Shown here: one piece after another, positions 1-8,630 of the stretch | How the letters are laid out: the number at the start of each line of letters is the position of its first letter | Numbering within the stretch: position 1 is the first letter of the stretch | Assembly (NCBI RefSeq): GCF_016862455.1 | Contig: NZ_BOMZ01000091.1 | Coordinates: 62,001 to 126,000, forward strand | Direction of reading: 5' to 3' | Length of the DNA: 64,000 bases | Source of the DNA: Actinoplanes utahensis | Lineage (GTDB): Bacteria; Actinomycetota; Actinomycetes; Mycobacteriales; Micromonosporaceae | Notes under the pieces: model-generated | What the model was told of the DNA's origin: nothing | What the model saw: the letters and a program-made list of their open reading frames with translations, nothing else | The model's database searches: none | Translations under genes and position numbers: made by a program

Positions 1-1
1 C

Positions 2-463
2 GGCTCCGACGGCGAGGAGGCCGAGCGGATGGCTCCGCTCATCGAGGCCATCGAGTGGTTCGACGCCGCCGACGATGCCGCGCTTCTGGCGGACGGGCCA
101 CCCCGGTGGGTGTACGAGCCCCGGTCCTACCTCCGGGTGTCCGTGCTGCCGCTGCTGCCACCGGACGCCGGCGACCCACGCACGGGCGTCTCCGAGGCCC
201 GGCTCGACACCTTCCAGAAGGATCCGGCCGGGGCCGCCGAGTGGATCGCCCAGGCCCGGCGGGAACTGGCCGGCGGGCAACCCGCGCTCGCCCTCGCGGT
301 CGGCAGCGAGCTGCACTGGCTCGACCAGGACGAGTACCGGCAGGACGGTTCCGACCTGCTCGTCGGCGCCTACCGCGCGCTGGGCCGGGACGCCCTCGCC
401 GAGATCGCCACGGTGCACGCCGCCCGCCGTGACCTGGCCTCGGTCCAGGTCCTGGCGAGCTGA
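2..463 (+). CDS. Unknown protein, 3' part (probably continues upstream of the window)
   Basis: The reading frame is open from the window edge to a TGA. An internal ATG at 29 has a GAGGAGG-like sequence about eight bases before it, so the gene could start there with 144 residues. However, the codons before it read as normal protein (GSDGEEAER), so I treat this as the C-terminal part of a longer protein. It is acidic and Trp/Leu-rich, with helical stretches such as WIAQARRELAGG and LLVGAYRALGRDALAEIATV. There are no recognisable catalytic motifs, signal peptide or membrane segment. The next gene follows within about 60 bases on the same strand. I do not recognise the family. Confidence 0.6.
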   Translation, partial: GSDGEEAERMAPLIEAIEWFDAADDAALLADGPPRWVYEPRSYLRVSVLPLLPPDAGDPRTGVSEARLDTFQKDPAGAAEWIAQARRELAGGQPALALAVGSELHWLDQDEYRQDGSDLLVGAYRALGRDALAEIATVHAARRDLASVQVLAS

Positions 464-523
464 GGCCCGGCGTGGGCGTAAATGCGGGGCGGGCGACGGC
501 CGGCGCTGGCATCATCCGTGCGC

Positions 524-1354
524 ATGCGCAATGACGACAGTGGAGTGACGTTGCCGCTCCGCTGGGACCTGGTGACGCCGGATCAGCTCGGTTCGCTGCC
601 GGCCGGGTTGCCGGAACCGGATCTGTGGTTCGCGGACGAGCTGGTGGACTGTGCCGCCCGGATGCTGGCCCGCTCCGACGGCGGCCCGGTCTGCTTCGTC
701 GGGCGCTCGCTGGATTCGATGTTCGACCTGCTCAGCGGAGTGGTGACCGACACCGGCCGGCTGTGGCGGCTGCCGTTCACCACGATCTTCCGGTTCTGGA
801 CACCGTCCGGCGCCTGGCGGGAGGAGGCCCGCGACATCCTCACACAGTGCGGTCTGACACCGTTCCGGCTCGCCCGCGCCGGTGATCCGGTCTCCCTGGT
901 CGACGTGGTGTCGTCCGGCGGCACGTTCGAATGCCTCTACACCCTGCTGCGCGACTGGGTTCGGGAGGAGCGCGAGCCCTGGGACGTGGTACGCCGCAAG
1001 ATCCGGTTCATCGGCATCGTCTCCCGCGGCAGCACCAGCCCGAAAACCCACCGGTGGCAGCAGCACGCGGACTGGACGTCGGATCTGCCGGCGGGTGCGG
1101 TCAGCAACGTGTCGATGGACCCCCCGCTGTACCGCTACCTGGCCGACCGGCAGACGAAAGTGACCCGCACGTTCGGCCCGGGCGCCGGCGGCCCACCGCC
1201 GATCCGGCACGACGACGACGGCCGCCGGGCCCTGGCGGAAGCGGTCGCCCTCGTCGCCTACGGCCGGCGCCCGGAGACCCGGGCGCGGCTGATCCGGGTC
1301 CTGTCGGCGCAGAAGCCGTACCCGAAGGCCTGGCTCTCCCTGCTTCGCCGCTGA
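524..1354 (+). CDS. Phosphoribosyltransferase-like hypothetical protein
   Basis: A 276-residue soluble protein. The segment VSLVDVVSSGGTFECLYTLL, near residue 125, resembles the PRPP-binding loop of type I phosphoribosyltransferases (hydrophobic strand, acidic residue, then SGGT). An earlier segment, PVCFVGRSLDSMFDLL, fits the first strand and helix of that fold. The assignment is by motif only; the substrate is unknown. An in-frame ATG lies 42 bases upstream at 482, but neither start has a clear Shine-Dalgarno sequence. I prefer the inner ATG because the extra residues are Arg-rich and look non-coding. The downstream neighbour is convergent. Confidence 0.6.
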   Translation: MRNDDSGVTLPLRWDLVTPDQLGSLPAGLPEPDLWFADELVDCAARMLARSDGGPVCFVGRSLDSMFDLLSGVVTDTGRLWRLPFTTIFRFWTPSGAWREEARDILTQCGLTPFRLARAGDPVSLVDVVSSGGTFECLYTLLRDWVREEREPWDVVRRKIRFIGIVSRGSTSPKTHRWQQHADWTSDLPAGAVSNVSMDPPLYRYLADRQTKVTRTFGPGAGGPPPIRHDDDGRRALAEAVALVAYGRRPETRARLIRVLSAQKPYPKAWLSLLRR

Positions 1355-1446
1355 CCGCCTTCAGACTCCTGTGTGCGGGGTTCGGGCGTGACGAGCGGCT
1401 GATGTCCACACGTTGTTCCGCGGGGTCGGGGTGTCCGGTTCGGAGA

Positions 1447-2085
1447 TCAGCGGTCGCCGGTGAGGGCGGGGCGGATCTTGTCGGTGATGGCGTGGAGCCG
1501 GGCGACGTCGTCGCTGTTCAGGTGGTCGAAAATCAGGCGGCGGACCTCGGCGACATGACCGGGGGCGGCCGCTTCCAGGACTGTGAAACCGGCGTCGGTC
1601 AGGTTGGCGATCTGGCCGCGTCTGTCGGTCGGGCACGCGTGGCGGCGTACCCAGCCGCGCTGTTCCAGATTGGCGACGGCGTGGGACAGGCGGGTCGTGG
1701 TGGTGCCGGTCAGGCGGGCGAGTTCGGTCATGCGCATCGACCGGTTCGGGCTGTCGCTGAGGGTCGCCAGGATCTGGTAATAGGCGTGCGGGATGCCGGC
1801 GTCCTCGCGGAGTTGCCGGTCCAGGGCGCTGGGCAGCAGCATCAGCACCTGAGCCAGGTTCAGCCAGGCGTCGAGTTCCCCCGGATCGAGCCACCGCGGA
1901 CCTGGCGGGGCGGCGGGGTTCCCGAACCCGGAGCCGGACCCGAACCCGGGGCCGGTCCGAGGACTGGAGTCGGAGTCCGGCTTAGGACCGTAACCGGGGT
2001 TGGAGCGGGGCCCGGAGTCGGGGCGGGGGTTGGGGCCGTGACCGGAGCTGGAGGCCGAGCCGGGGATGGGGCGGGTGCCGGTCAT
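1447..2085 (-). CDS. MarR-family transcriptional regulator, last gene of the rib operon
   Basis: A 212-residue protein. About 60 N-terminal residues are a Gly/Pro/Ser-rich low-complexity tail (GPNPRPDSGPRSNPG and similar). A classical MarR winged-helix domain follows, with MRMTELARLTGTTTTRLSHA as helix-turn-helix and LEQRGWVRRHACPTDRRGQ as the wing containing the conserved D-R-R. The start ATG overlaps the stop of the upstream deaminase (ATGA), so translation is probably coupled. It is likely an autoregulator of the ribA-deaminase-marR operon, because a large inverted repeat lies just upstream of ribA. The ligand is unknown. The low-complexity N-terminus is unusual for MarR proteins, which normally start close to the first helix. 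Confidence 0.85.
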   Translation of the reverse strand: MTGTRPIPGSASSSGHGPNPRPDSGPRSNPGYGPKPDSDSSPRTGPGFGSGSGFGNPAAPPGPRWLDPGELDAWLNLAQVLMLLPSALDRQLREDAGIPHAYYQILATLSDSPNRSMRMTELARLTGTTTTRLSHAVANLEQRGWVRRHACPTDRRGQIANLTDAGFTVLEAAAPGHVAEVRRLIFDHLNSDDVARLHAITDKIRPALTGDR

Positions 2086-2783
2086 CGGAGACCTGCCCGG
2101 GTGGGGGCCGGGACGAGCAGAGTCGTGGGGGAGACGAGCAGAGTCGTGGGGGAGAGGACGTGCTGGTTGACGGCGCGGGCGGAGTCGGCCAGGCCGGGGA
2201 ACTCGATGACCTCGACGCCGTTGCGGCGCAGGGTTCCGACGCCGTCGCAGTCGGCGAACAGGGTGGGCTCGCGCCATGCCAGGACCACCCGGCTGATCCC
2301 GGCGGCCAGGATCAGGTCGGTGCAGGTGGCGGGACGCGACCGGCGGGCCGTGCACGGCTCCAGCGACGTGTAGATCGTGGCGCCGGACAGGTTCAGGCCG
2401 GCGAGTTTGGCCAGGGCCTCCTCTTCGGCGTGGTGGTGCGGGTGGGATTCGCCGGTGTAGCCGGTGGCCAGCACCTCGCCACCGGCGGCGAGGATGATCG
2501 CGCCGACGGCGTATCGGTCCGCGACCGGCGGCGCCAGCCGCGACTGCTCGATCGCCTGGACCAGCAGCCCGTGGTGGTCGAGCGGCACGTCCAAGGCCGG
2601 TACGTCCAAGATCGGCATAGCCGAGGGCGGCACGTCCAAGGCCTGTACACCCAAGGTCGGCACAGCTGAGGGCGGCACGTCGAGACGCGGCACAGCCGAG
2701 GACGGCACGACCGAGGGCGGCGCCTCCGAACGCGGTGCCTCCAGTCGCGGCGCGGCCTGGTGGTGGTCGACGGTTCTGGTCAT
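2082..2783 (-). CDS. RibD-like zinc deaminase without reductase domain
   Basis: A 233-residue protein. Residues 1-70 form a repetitive Pro/Val/Leu/Asp linker made of LDVPPSAVP-like units. The rest is a cytidine-deaminase-fold domain with the HAE motif at residues 118-120 and the zinc ligands in EPCTARRSRPATC (C144 and C154), as in the deaminase half of RibD. There is no reductase domain. The C-terminus carries a duplicated SPTTLLV heptad encoded by a 21-bp tandem repeat. It overlaps ribA (ATGA) upstream and marR (ATGA) downstream. By family knowledge it would deaminate the pyrimidine made by GTP cyclohydrolase II. Whether it serves riboflavin or a flavin-like natural product is open, since no lumazine or riboflavin synthase gene is nearby. 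Confidence 0.8.
   Translation of the reverse strand: MTRTVDHHQAAPRLEAPRSEAPPSVVPSSAVPRLDVPPSAVPTLGVQALDVPPSAMPILDVPALDVPLDHHGLLVQAIEQSRLAPPVADRYAVGAIILAAGGEVLATGYTGESHPHHHAEEEALAKLAGLNLSGATIYTSLEPCTARRSRPATCTDLILAAGISRVVLAWREPTLFADCDGVGTLRRNGVEVIEFPGLADSARAVNQHVLSPTTLLVSPTTLLVPAPTRAGLR
2585..2760. repeat. Degenerate tandem repeats coding the deaminase linker
   Basis: About 12 degenerate copies of a roughly 15-base unit (variants of GAGGGCGGCACGTCC) encode the Pro-rich N-terminal linker of the deaminase on the minus strand. Similar in-frame low-complexity tracts occur at the N-terminus of the neighbouring MarR protein and of two proteins further along, at 33.3 kb and 40.7 kb. Confidence 0.7.
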
Positions 2784-3415
2784 GCGGCGGGTGGGAGGTC
2801 GATGGTGTGGGCGGTGTGGTCGCGCTTGGTGGCCAGGTAGCGGGCGTTGGCGGCGGACAGGTGCACGCCGGTGGGGACCCGTTCGGTGACCGTCACGCCG
2901 AGGGCGTCCAGTTGGGCGGCCTTGTCCGGGTTGTTGGTGAGCAGCCGGATCCGGTCGGCGCCGAGGGCGGCGAGCATCTGCGCGGCGGCGGTGTAGTCGC
3001 GTTCGTCCTCGCCGCGGCCCAGCGCCAGGTTCGCCTGGTAGGTGTCGAGGCCGGAGTCCTGGAGGGCGTAGGCGTCGAGTTTCGCGTACAACCCGATGCC
3101 GCGGCCCTCCTGACGCAGGTAGAGCAGGTAGCCGCCGGTCTCGGTGATCCGCTCGGCGGCCTCGCGCAACTGCGGGCCGCAGTCGCAGCGCTGCGAGCCG
3201 AACACGTCGCCGGTCATGCATTCGGAGTGCAGCCGCACCAGCGGCACCTCGGCTCCGGACACGTCGCCGAGGGCGAGGGCCAGGTGCTCCTGACCGTCGG
3301 CCAGGCCGGTGAAGGTGAACACCTCGGCCGTCGTGGCGTAACCGTCCGGGAACCGTAACGGCACTGTCACCCGTGTACGCACTGCCGCGGCTGCCGTCTG
3401 TGCCGTGACCGTCAT
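2780..3415 (-). CDS. ribA: GTP cyclohydrolase II
   Basis: A 211-residue single-domain GTP cyclohydrolase II, which opens GTP to a diaminopyrimidine, formate and pyrophosphate. The zinc site is clear: RLHSECMTGDVFGSQRCDC supplies C66, C77 and C79. The catalytic/GTP-binding segment LRQEGRGIGLYAKL and the NNPDK motif are present. Length matches stand-alone RibA; there is no fused RibB domain. I chose the ATG preceded by GGGGGG at a six-base gap; an upstream in-frame start at 3448 would add 11 residues. It is the first gene of the overlapping ribA-deaminase-marR operon. Regulation is probably by the co-transcribed MarR protein through the inverted repeat 15 bases upstream. Confidence 0.93.
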   Translation of the reverse strand: MTVTAQTAAAAVRTRVTVPLRFPDGYATTAEVFTFTGLADGQEHLALALGDVSGAEVPLVRLHSECMTGDVFGSQRCDCGPQLREAAERITETGGYLLYLRQEGRGIGLYAKLDAYALQDSGLDTYQANLALGRGEDERDYTAAAQMLAALGADRIRLLTNNPDKAAQLDALGVTVTERVPTGVHLSAANARYLATKRDHTAHTIDLPPAA

Positions 3416-3430
3416 GTCGTACCCCCCAGG

Positions 3431-3479
3431 TTGTTGAACTTTCACCAAGCATCGACGCGGGATGTTGAAAGATCAACAA
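3431..3479. promoter_or_regulatory. Large inverted repeat, candidate MarR operator upstream of ribA
   Basis: TTGTTGAACTTTCA (3431-3444) and TGAAAGATCAACAA (3466-3479) pair at 13 of 14 positions. Each arm also contains a smaller TTGA...TCA(A) dyad typical of MarR-type sites. The region is AT-rich compared with its surroundings. It sits between the monooxygenase remnant and the ribA start, where the operon promoter should be; TTGATC on the minus strand could be a -35 element overlapping the arm. Binding by the operon's own MarR is an inference. Confidence 0.7.
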
Positions 3480-3517
3480 ACCTCGGGGTGGGGTACATCA
3501 CCGTGGGCCAGGCGGCT

Positions 3518-3939
3518 TCAGGTGGTCGAGTCGTCGTAGCCGCTCGGGATCGCCCCGGAGACCCGCAGCAGCGGGAGCACCTTCTCGTTGAGATCGGCGA
3601 TACCGTCCGAAGCACCGGGATGTGGATGTTGAACCCGGCCACCGCGCCGGAGCTCCACCAGTCCAGCACCGTGTCGGCGACCTCCCGGGGTGCCGACCGC
3701 CAGCCGGTGACCGCCCTCCACCCGGCGCACCAGCTGCCGGGGCGTGATCTCCTCGGCCGCCGCCGGCTCGGCGAAAGACTTGACGAACTCGACCCGCCCG
3801 TGCTGGTCCTCGCTGTGAGCGAACAGCTCCGGTCGGAGCGGCAGATCCAGTGACGAGCGAGGTCGACGGCCCAGTCGAGCTCCAGGAAGTCGGCGATCAA
3901 CCCGTCCTTGCCGTGGTGGCCGTGCAGTGACTCGTGCAT
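3518..3939 (-). pseudogene. Remnant of a luciferase-like (NtaA/SnaA/DszA type) flavin monooxygenase
   Basis: Pieces of the C-terminal third of this family appear in different frames on the minus strand. LDLPLRPELFAHSEDQHG and RQLVRRVEGGHRLAVGTP lie in one frame, REVADTVLDWWSSGAVAGFN in the next, and IADLNEKVLPLLRVSG ending in a TGA in a third. Known members read VGTP-E-VAD...GF then a terminal PLLQRRG-like helix in one frame, so at least two frameshifts are needed here. The N-terminal two thirds of the gene are absent. Such enzymes use reduced flavin, which may explain the location beside ribA, but this copy cannot be functional unless the shifts are sequencing errors. Confidence 0.7.
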
Positions 3940-4238
3940 GTGGTGCGCCCTACCGGGTCACCGTGAGGCCCGGCAGCAGTCGCAGGACCGGGTGCGGAGC
4001 CGGTGCTGTTCAGCGCGACATTCAGGTCCAGACAGTGCGCGGGTATCAGTCATCTCCAGTCCAGATGGCGTGGTCATATACGGTGCGGCCGGAGGGTCGA
4101 CGCCGGGAGCGGCGGCGCCGCACGTCGACGAGGAAGCCCGGGTACGCGCCCCGGACGCCGGACGCTGTCCCTGGCGATGATCGTGCTGCCGGATCACGGC
4201 GCCCGGAACCCCTCGGCCGTACCCGGGCGCCGTCGCCT
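3940..4238. other. Non-coding stretch where jetD would be expected
   Basis: About 300 bases between the end of jetC and the monooxygenase remnant. No open frame resembles DUF2399/TOPRIM (JetD). A 95-codon minus-strand ORF here has no domain signature and looks like chance coding. A short dyad (CATCT...AGATG) lies near 4050. I see no transposase, repeat end or terminator that would explain the loss. Confidence 0.6.
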
Positions 4239-7200
4239 TCATCGCGGGTCTCCTGACGGCGTGCCGGGATCGTCGACGCTGCTGAACAGGTCGGGCGTGT
4301 CGTCGGCGGGCCGTGGTGGGGTGAGGGTCGCGGTCGCGATGTCGCCGACCGGCACGTACTCGATGGCCTGGCCGGTCCACAGCATCAGCGACAGGTCGAC
4401 GCCGGGCACCGGGGCGGGCGCGCGGGACACCGTCCAGATCGCCGCGGCCGGCACCTGCGCCGCGGTGACCAGCGCGGACGGCCCGGCCAGCAGGAAGTCG
4501 AAGTCGAAGTCGACCATCATCCGCAGCATCGTCGACCGGTTCGGGGTGTCCACGCCGGTGAACGCCTCGTCCAGCCACAGTGGCCGGGGTGCGTCCGGCG
4601 ACTCGGCGAACAGCGTGACCAGGGTGGCGAGCAGCGGCTGCAACAGGGTGACCACCTTGCCGCCGCCGGAGTCCACCGAGTGGACCTGCCTGGTCAGCGG
4701 CCGCCATTTGCTGTCGCCGATCCGGAACTCCGGGACGATGTCGAACCAGGCCCGGTAGTCCAGCAGGCGGGACAGGTGTTCCACCCAGTCGTCGGTGCCG
4801 ACCAGGCCGGACTCCTGGGCCTCGCGGAGCCGGTCGGCGAGGAACAGCCGCATCTGCTCCTGCGAATCGGCCGAGTCGATGGTGCCCTTCTCCAGGGCCT
4901 CCAGGATGTGGTAGCCGTGCCGCTGGCCCTCGGCCGGCCGCCGGATCAGCCGCAGCTTGGTCTTGTTGACCCCGGTCGGGTGCCGGTCGAGGACCGTGTT
5001 GACCGCCTTCAGCAGGTCGACCACCCGGGTCATCCGGTCGGCGAGGTGGTTGATGAACGTCGACGACAGCAGCTCGGTGTACATCTGGTGCAGCTTCTCG
5101 TCGTGGCTCGCCGACAGTTGGGTGACCAGCTCCAACAGGTGCTCGACGGCGGCCGGCGGGGTGAGCTGGGTGCCGGACGCGTCGACCACCAGCATGATCG
5201 CCGGCAGCGGGGTGACGTCGTCGGCGTCCACGGCGATCACCGACCGGCCGCCGGACGCCTCCAGCTTGGCCTGCAACTCGAAACGCGGGTTGGTGAACGC
5301 GCGGTGCTGGGCCGCCGCGACCCGTCGCGCCTTCTCCTCGGCGGTGTCCGGCCAGCCCGGCGGCCGGAGCGCCGCCACCGCCACGTGCGCCTGCGCGAGG
5401 GCGGCGGCGAGGCCCCGCCCGGCCGGTTCCGGCAGGTCGCGGGCGGTGGCGAGACCGGCGTCGACGGGCACCCACCAGTCCGCGACGGCGGCGTCCCGGT
5501 GAGCGACCGCGGCCGCTGCCGCGCGGCGGCGGGTCTCGGTGAGGTTGCGGGCGGTGGAGGCGTCGGCGGCCAGCCGCAGGCCGCGCCGCCGGCTGCCGGA
5601 CGCGGCGCCGGCCGCGTCGCTGATGTCCTTCTCCAGCTGTGCGGCCCGGTCGAGCTGGGCCCGGTCGTCGCGGTCGATGGAGTCGGCCGCCTCGGCCGCT
5701 TCGATCCGCAGGCGGGCGGCGGTCTCGGCGGCTTCCCGGCCGGCCTCGTCGGCCTCGTCGACGGCCGCGGCCGCCGCGTCGACCCCGGCGGCGGTGCCGG
5801 CGACCGCCCGGGTGGCGGTGTCGAGTTCGCGCAGCGCCAGCCGCAGGTCGGTGCCGGCGCGGGCGGCCGTGTCGACGGCGGTGCCGACCGCGTCGAGCCG
5901 GTCGTGGCCGGCGGGCAGTCGGTGCTCGGCGGCGTACCCGGCGGCGGCCGTGGTCGCCTCGTCGGCGGCCCGCTTCGCCTTGGCGGCGTCGTCCTGGGCC
6001 TGGGCGTGCGCGAGATGGGCCCGGTCCCGTTCGGCGACCGCGGTGTGGTGGCCGTTGGCGGCGGTGACCACGGCGGTGTCGTCCGGGCAGGTGTCGGCGG
6101 AGTTCCGCAGCCGGGCCACCCTGGTGTTGACGGCGGCGGCCTCGGCGAGCCGGGTGGCGGCCTCCTGCCGCTGCCGCAGCGCCTCCTGACGGAGGGCGTC
6201 GATACGGCGACGGCGGGCATGGGTACGCGCGGCGGTGCCGATCAGCTCAGCGCCGTGCTCCGCGCGGGCGGCCCGGCCGGCCAGGCCCGTCATGCGCCAG
6301 CGGCCGTCGGCGGCGACCGAGGACTCCCCGGTCAGGGCCGCACCGACAGCGGAATAGCCGATGCGAGCCAGCAACCCGGTGACCATCCCGGTCAACGATC
6401 CGGCATCCTCGGCCGGCTGCAGGACCGCAGCGAGCGTGGAACCGGTGACCGCCGTGGTGGAATCGGCGCCGGCCCGGCCGCCGGCGAAAGCGGTGGGGTC
6501 GGCACCCGGCCGACCGGCGGTGAAGGCGGTGCCGTCGGTCTCGTCCCTGACTGCCGTGAAAGCGCTGAGAACCGTGTCATCGCCGTCACGGCCGGCCGCC
6601 CACATCCCGTCCGAAGTCACCCAGGCGTGCAGCAGCCCGGCGGCGGTGAGCGCCGCCTCCACCGTGGCGAGAACGTCGGCGCCGAGCCCGTCGACCGGGT
6701 CGAGCAGTCGCCACAGCGGCGCCCCGTCCGGCCCCGGGAACGCCGGCCGCTCCCGCCGGGTCCAGCCGTACGGCGCCGGCGGCTGCGGATCGCCGGCCTG
6801 TTCCAGTCTCGTGGCCTCCTGATCGGCCTCGGCCGCTCGCTGCTCGGCGATCCCCGCCGCCGCCCGGAGCTCCGCCACCGTCTCGGTCAGCGGCACCACC
6901 GTCGGATCGAGCCACTGCCGGGCCACCAGCGTCCGCAGCACCGGACGTGGCCGGGCCGCGCTGGACTGCGCGGTCACGTCCTGGACCCACCGGTCCCGCA
7001 GGCCGGCGTCGGGCGCGTCGTCGTGCAGTTCGGCGGCCCACCGTTCGATCCGGTCGGACACCTCCTGCAGCGCGTCGCTCATCCGGGTCTGCGCGGCGCG
7101 TGCCGCCGCGACCCGGGACTGCCATTCGGTACGGGCCTGCTCCGCGAACCGGTCGGCGTTGCGCCAGGCCGCGTCCTTGTCGCCGGTCTCGCGCAGCAGC

Positions 7201-8630
7201 CGCCGCAGCGCCCCGATGCGGGACCGCCGGTCGGTGACGGCGGCGTCGATCCGGTCCACGTCGCGGGCGGCGACCCACTGTGGCGCCTCGTCGCCGAGCC
7301 CGGCGGCCACCACCGCGGCGGCGGCGTGCCCGGCGGCCTGGTCGACAGCGGTCCGGGCCTGGCCGAGTTGCCCGGTGGCCTCCCGGTGCAGGCTCTCGGC
7401 CCGGTCGTGGTCGGCGCGGAGCCGGTCCAGGCGCTGTCCGGCGGTGTCCCGCTGCCGTTCGGCGTCCTCGGCCTCGCGGCGCAGCCGTTCGGCGTTGCGG
7501 GTGCGGCCGTCGGCGTCCCGGTACGCGTCGCTGCGCAGCAGCTGGGTCAGCGCGGCCTGCGCGTGCCGGGCCTGCTCCTCGAGGACCTCGGTCCGGTCGG
7601 TCTCGACCCGCAGATCGTCCTGCGCCTGATCGAGGGCCGCGTCGGCGGAGCACACCGCGTCCTCGGCGGCGGTGACCGCGGCGTCGGCGTCGAGGAGCGC
7701 GTCGGCGCGGGCCCGCAGCAGCGCGTCCACCCACGGCCGCCACGACTTGCCCAGGTAGAGCGCGACCGCGTCGCGGGCCGCCTCGGCGTCGTTGCGGTCG
7801 TGGCTGAGCTGTTCGAGCTGCTGCCAGCCGGCGGCCAGTTCCTCCACCTCGGTCCGGGCGACCGGTGGCAAGGCGGCCCGGATCTGAGCAGTGAACCAGT
7901 CCGGGTCGAGGCGCTGGCCCAGATGCGGGGTACGCAGCGTCTTGAGCATCTCCAGCACGGTGGCGTACCGGTCGGTGTCGGTGAACCCGAACAGCTCGGT
8001 GGCGATCCGGTCGGCGTACCGGCGGCCGGAGTCCATCACGGTCAGCCCGTCGATGCCGTGCAGGTCGCGCGGTTCGACGGCGGCCCGGCCGACGGCCAGG
8101 TCGATGCCGTCCCGGACGCGGGCCTTGCCCCGGCAGATGATCCACGTCGGGGGCATGTGGCTGACCCCGCGTTTGGCCTGCGCGTACAGCAGCGCGGTGA
8201 AGTACTCCGGCTCGCCGCCCTCGCCGAGCCGGGCGAACTCCACCCAGGCCCAGCCACGGTTGGTCTGCGCGGTCGTCTCCCGCCGGTCCCGCGGGTCGTC
8301 GGTCGGCTCGACGTAATAGCGGAACGACTTGTCCGATTGGCCGAACGTGTCGATGTACTGCCGGTCCAGGGCGCCGGCCAGCATGGTCAGGGTGGTCAGC
8401 GCCATCAGCGTCGACTTGCCGGACTGGTTGGCGCCGACGAACTGGGCGCGCCCGTCGGCGAACCAGTACTCGCTGACGTCGAACTCCCACAGGTTCACCA
8501 GCCCGGCCCGGGACGCCTGCCAGCGAGTCCGGGTCGGCACGGGCAGTCCCGCGTGGCTGACGGCGTCCCGCCAGGCGGCCAGTTCCCGGTCGCTCACGGC
8601 GGGCCCGACCGGGCTGTCGGGGTGGGTCAT
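4239..8630 (-). CDS. jetC: Wadjet type III SMC-like ATPase JetC (TIGR02680 family)
   Basis: A 1463-residue SMC/MukB-like protein. Residues 66-73 are Walker A (GANQSGKS), preceded by LVNLWEFDVSEYWFADGRAQ, the conserved start of TIGR02680 proteins. The middle 900 residues are Ala/Arg/Glu-rich coiled coil interrupted by a hinge-like region. The C-terminal head has the signature SGGGKVVTLLQPLLATLV and Walker B with the catalytic glutamate, PLWLDEAFTGVD (1350-1361). In Wadjet systems this ATPase, with JetA (kleisin) and JetB, extrudes DNA loops and recognises small circular plasmids. The start ATG overlaps the jetB stop (ATGA). The partner nuclease JetD is absent downstream. Domain assignment is firm; activity without JetD is doubtful. 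Confidence 0.9.
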   Translation of the reverse strand: MTHPDSPVGPAVSDRELAAWRDAVSHAGLPVPTRTRWQASRAGLVNLWEFDVSEYWFADGRAQFVGANQSGKSTLMALTTLTMLAGALDRQYIDTFGQSDKSFRYYVEPTDDPRDRRETTAQTNRGWAWVEFARLGEGGEPEYFTALLYAQAKRGVSHMPPTWIICRGKARVRDGIDLAVGRAAVEPRDLHGIDGLTVMDSGRRYADRIATELFGFTDTDRYATVLEMLKTLRTPHLGQRLDPDWFTAQIRAALPPVARTEVEELAAGWQQLEQLSHDRNDAEAARDAVALYLGKSWRPWVDALLRARADALLDADAAVTAAEDAVCSADAALDQAQDDLRVETDRTEVLEEQARHAQAALTQLLRSDAYRDADGRTRNAERLRREAEDAERQRDTAGQRLDRLRADHDRAESLHREATGQLGQARTAVDQAAGHAAAAVVAAGLGDEAPQWVAARDVDRIDAAVTDRRSRIGALRRLLRETGDKDAAWRNADRFAEQARTEWQSRVAAARAAQTRMSDALQEVSDRIERWAAELHDDAPDAGLRDRWVQDVTAQSSAARPRPVLRTLVARQWLDPTVVPLTETVAELRAAAGIAEQRAAEADQEATRLEQAGDPQPPAPYGWTRRERPAFPGPDGAPLWRLLDPVDGLGADVLATVEAALTAAGLLHAWVTSDGMWAAGRDGDDTVLSAFTAVRDETDGTAFTAGRPGADPTAFAGGRAGADSTTAVTGSTLAAVLQPAEDAGSLTGMVTGLLARIGYSAVGAALTGESSVAADGRWRMTGLAGRAARAEHGAELIGTAARTHARRRRIDALRQEALRQRQEAATRLAEAAAVNTRVARLRNSADTCPDDTAVVTAANGHHTAVAERDRAHLAHAQAQDDAAKAKRAADEATTAAAGYAAEHRLPAGHDRLDAVGTAVDTAARAGTDLRLALRELDTATRAVAGTAAGVDAAAAAVDEADEAGREAAETAARLRIEAAEAADSIDRDDRAQLDRAAQLEKDISDAAGAASGSRRRGLRLAADASTARNLTETRRRAAAAAVAHRDAAVADWWVPVDAGLATARDLPEPAGRGLAAALAQAHVAVAALRPPGWPDTAEEKARRVAAAQHRAFTNPRFELQAKLEASGGRSVIAVDADDVTPLPAIMLVVDASGTQLTPPAAVEHLLELVTQLSASHDEKLHQMYTELLSSTFINHLADRMTRVVDLLKAVNTVLDRHPTGVNKTKLRLIRRPAEGQRHGYHILEALEKGTIDSADSQEQMRLFLADRLREAQESGLVGTDDWVEHLSRLLDYRAWFDIVPEFRIGDSKWRPLTRQVHSVDSGGGKVVTLLQPLLATLVTLFAESPDAPRPLWLDEAFTGVDTPNRSTMLRMMVDFDFDFLLAGPSALVTAAQVPAAAIWTVSRAPAPVPGVDLSLMLWTGQAIEYVPVGDIATATLTPPRPADDTPDLFSSVDDPGTPSGDPR

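Noticed and set aside
3958..4242. Possible jetD remnant after jetC
   Set aside because: The short frame here has no TOPRIM or DUF2399 motif, and I could not align any segment to JetD-like sequence by eye.
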